A stretch of DNA of 64,000 nucleotides from Solimonas fluminis (GTDB lineage: Bacteria > Pseudomonadota > Gammaproteobacteria > Nevskiales > Nevskiaceae), in contig NZ_PSNW01000013.1 in the NCBI RefSeq assembly GCF_002930645.1, positions 59,471 to 123,470 of the forward strand, written 5' to 3'. The notes beneath the pieces were generated by a model. That model worked only from the letters and a program-made list of their open reading frames with translations. It searched no databases and was not told the DNA's origin. This document shows, one piece after another, positions 62,131 to 64,000 of the stretch. Both the position numbers and the translations under genes were made by a program. Each line of letters begins with the position of its first letter. Position 1 is the stretch's first letter.

Positions 62131-64000
62131 ATGCGCCTGCGTGCCCCGCATCCGGTGCTGCGGTTGTTCAGCCTTCTGCTGGTCGCCTGGGCGAGTCTGG
62201 CATACGCGCCGGACGCCGCCGCCTGTGTCATCACCGAGTCTCAGCCATCGAGTATCCACTTTGCCGTCAGCGGGCAATGCGCCGATGAGGGCGAAGCACT
62301 GCTGGCCTGCATCGAATTCATAACCCCGCACAACTACACCCATCCGCCTTGGTGCTCATTCGGCGGGACCGTCGAGGGCCAGTATGTAATCGGTGCCGGC
62401 TGGCTGGATCACGCCGGCCCAGGCTCGGGAAGCCCCTACTACAACGGCAAGTTTTTCTACTGTCCCCCTGCCAATACCCCGAACTACAAGTACGCAGGCG
62501 ACACGCTGGTCATCTACCGAACCGGTCCGCTGAACACCCCGCAGTGTCCATGGCCCGCCCCGGACCGTCAGGAGCGCCAGACACCGGGCAGCAGCCAGGG
62601 CTGCCCGCGCCAGAGCAGCACCGGCGGGCTGCCGGCGGCTGGGCCGTCGCGGCTGCGCAGCAATCCGGTGGACTGCAGCGACGGCAGCAAGATCCAGGAC
62701 GAAACCGACTACCAAGGCGCCGACTTCGACTGGCGGCGCAGCTTCGACGGCCGGGGCCTGCCGGCGGAGATGGACTGGCGCTTCGCGGTTCCGCGGCTGA
62801 GCGTCAGCCAGACGCTGATCTACGACGTCGCCATCTTCACCTATGGCCCCTGGCGCCGCGCCTTCATCCGCCAGACCGGCCAGACCAACTGGACCAGCAA
62901 CCGCACGGACGACGGCAAGCTGGAAGTGATCGGCGGCCAGAATGTCTTCCGGGAAGCCTCCGGGCGCCGCTACAGCTTCGATGGCCAGGGCCTGGTGGTG
63001 CTGATCACCGAGCCGGACGGGCGCCAGACCGCGATCAGCCGCTTCCCCGGCAATGCCTGGGGCGGTGTCACCGAGCAATGGCAGACCCCGAACGGCCGCA
63101 GCTACGGCTATGCCGAAGACCCTCTGGGGCGCATCCGCGCCTTCACCGACCCGGCAGGGCAGACCACCCTGTATCACTGGGACGCCATGGGCCGTCTGAG
63201 GACCGTCACCCATCCCGATGACACCCCGGAAGATCCTGACGACAACCCCGTCCGGACCTACCTCTATGAAAACGAGCCGACACCCCGGGCTTTGACCGGC
63301 ATCCTCGACGAGAACGGCGACCGCTACGCCACCTACGCCTATGACGCCCAGGGCCGGGTGACGCTCAGCGAGCACGCCGGCGGTGCCGGCCGCACCACCT
63401 TCGAATATCTCAGCCCCACCAGTACCCGGGTCCGGACCTACCAGGACGCCAGCCGCTACACCGAGGAACTGATCAGCCACGCCGTCTTCGGCACCCAGGG
63501 CGCGCGCATCACCGCGATCCAGTACGGCGCCTGCCCGGACTGCGGCCTCACCACCGCTACCGAGAGCTACAGCTACAACAGCTCCGGCGGCCTGACGTCC
63601 CATACCGACCGCCGCGGCGTCGTCACCACCTACACCACCAGCGGCAACCGCCAGACCAGCCGCACCGAGGCCTCCGGCACGCCGCTGGCCCGGACCATCT
63701 CCACCAGTTGGACCAGCAGCTGGGATACGGTCGCCACGATCACCCAGCCCGGCCGTACCACGACCTACTCCCGCAACAGCCTGGGCCAATTGGTGGATGC
63801 CCGGGTCACCACCACCACGGCTGGCTCCCGCATCACCACCTACAGCTACCACGCCGGCAACAAGCAGCTGGCCACGATCAACGGTCCTCGCACCGACGTC
63901 GGCGACATCAGCAGCTTCGCCTATGACGGCCAGAACAACCTGAGTCAGGTGACCAACGCCCTGGGGCAGGTCACGCAGATCACCGACCACGACGCGCACG
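62131..64000 (+). CDS. Secreted RHS/YD-repeat protein, N-terminal part
   Basis: At least 623 residues, open to the window end. A signal peptide (about 1-31, ending DAAA) is followed by a Cys-containing N-terminal region of about 130 residues (ACVITES, CSFGGTVEGQY, FYCPPANTPNY) that I do not recognise. From about residue 190 RHS/YD repeats appear, for example YGYAEDPLGRIRAFTDPAGQ, YAYDAQGRV, YSYNSSGGLTSHTDRRGVV and FAYDGQNNLSQVTNALGQ. Such proteins form large hollow shells and often end in a variable toxin domain. The C-terminus, and thus its role, lies outside the window. SD GGAG is seven bases before the ATG. Confidence 0.85.
   Translation, partial: MRLRAPHPVLRLFSLLLVAWASLAYAPDAAACVITESQPSSIHFAVSGQCADEGEALLACIEFITPHNYTHPPWCSFGGTVEGQYVIGAGWLDHAGPGSGSPYYNGKFFYCPPANTPNYKYAGDTLVIYRTGPLNTPQCPWPAPDRQERQTPGSSQGCPRQSSTGGLPAAGPSRLRSNPVDCSDGSKIQDETDYQGADFDWRRSFDGRGLPAEMDWRFAVPRLSVSQTLIYDVAIFTYGPWRRAFIRQTGQTNWTSNRTDDGKLEVIGGQNVFREASGRRYSFDGQGLVVLITEPDGRQTAISRFPGNAWGGVTEQWQTPNGRSYGYAEDPLGRIRAFTDPAGQTTLYHWDAMGRLRTVTHPDDTPEDPDDNPVRTYLYENEPTPRALTGILDENGDRYATYAYDAQGRVTLSEHAGGAGRTTFEYLSPTSTRVRTYQDASRYTEELISHAVFGTQGARITAIQYGACPDCGLTTATESYSYNSSGGLTSHTDRRGVVTTYTTSGNRQTSRTEASGTPLARTISTSWTSSWDTVATITQPGRTTTYSRNSLGQLVDARVTTTTAGSRITTYSYHAGNKQLATINGPRTDVGDISSFAYDGQNNLSQVTNALGQVTQITDHDAH

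Overview
The window is high-GC DNA from one gammaproteobacterial chromosome. The lolC-lolD-comEC block, hisI, gltX, thrS, rimI and a DUF1302 outer-membrane protein fit this. A latex-clearing-type rubber oxygenase and Xanthomonas/Nevskia-like gene content suggest a member of the Nevskiales/Solimonadaceae or a relative. That placement is inference. No rRNA, tRNA, CRISPR array or prophage was seen. Coding density is high and most genes sit in short operons.

Layout. (1) 1-2901, minus: DUF1302 N-terminus, a DUF815 ATPase and ettA. (2) 3017-8787, plus: one operon with an unknown protein, a GAF/PP2C/histidine-kinase-like regulator, its STAS partner, then an Mla/MCE lipid transporter (mlaE, mlaF, mlaD, lipoprotein). 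The mlaE-mlaF junction carries an 88-bp duplication. (3) 8789-17873, minus: a TonB-domain protein, GNAT, carbonic anhydrase, VOC protein, membrane protein, acyl-CoA dehydrogenase, Na+/H+ antiporter and the agmatine-to-putrescine pair aguB/aguA. (4) 18044-22686, plus: lolC, an inserted DUF559 nuclease cassette flanked by inverted repeats, lolD and comEC. (5) 22751-24911, minus: hisI, a Tyr/His/Arg-rich lipoprotein and a two-domain QueD-like protein. (6) 24991-29154, plus: gltX, thrS and an M23 peptidase. (7) 29219-37153, plus: a Fur-type promoter, a siderophore receptor, piuC, PepSY protein, DUF2271, DUF4198, apbE and a flavodoxin/FAD reductase. This looks like a complete route for passing electrons across the membrane to a flavinylated periplasmic protein, probably for iron release.

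(8) 37246-45633: a radical SAM protein, a long palindrome, a hot-dog protein, an alpha/beta hydrolase with a LysR regulator, the rubber oxygenase, an AraC regulator, and a tetR-fadD type pair. (9) 45744-52893: branched-chain amino acid synthesis. ilvB is on the minus strand. A frameshifted pseudogene separates it from ilvH and ilvC on the plus strand. pssA follows, then leuA, which is preceded by an unlisted 31-residue leucine-rich leader peptide and competing hairpins. (10) 52992-55578: family-4 uracil-DNA glycosylase, rimI and an Atg22-like MFS protein. (11) 55682-60215, minus: moxR, DUF58, a transglutaminase (TgpA type) and an acyltransferase. (12) 60372-64000, plus: a patatin phospholipase and the start of a secreted RHS/YD-repeat protein cut by the window end.

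The most informative points are the leuA leader, the ApbE-linked electron-transfer operon with a visible flavinylation motif, the DUF559 mobile cassette, the phospho-switch fused to the MCE operon, and the ilv pseudogene.
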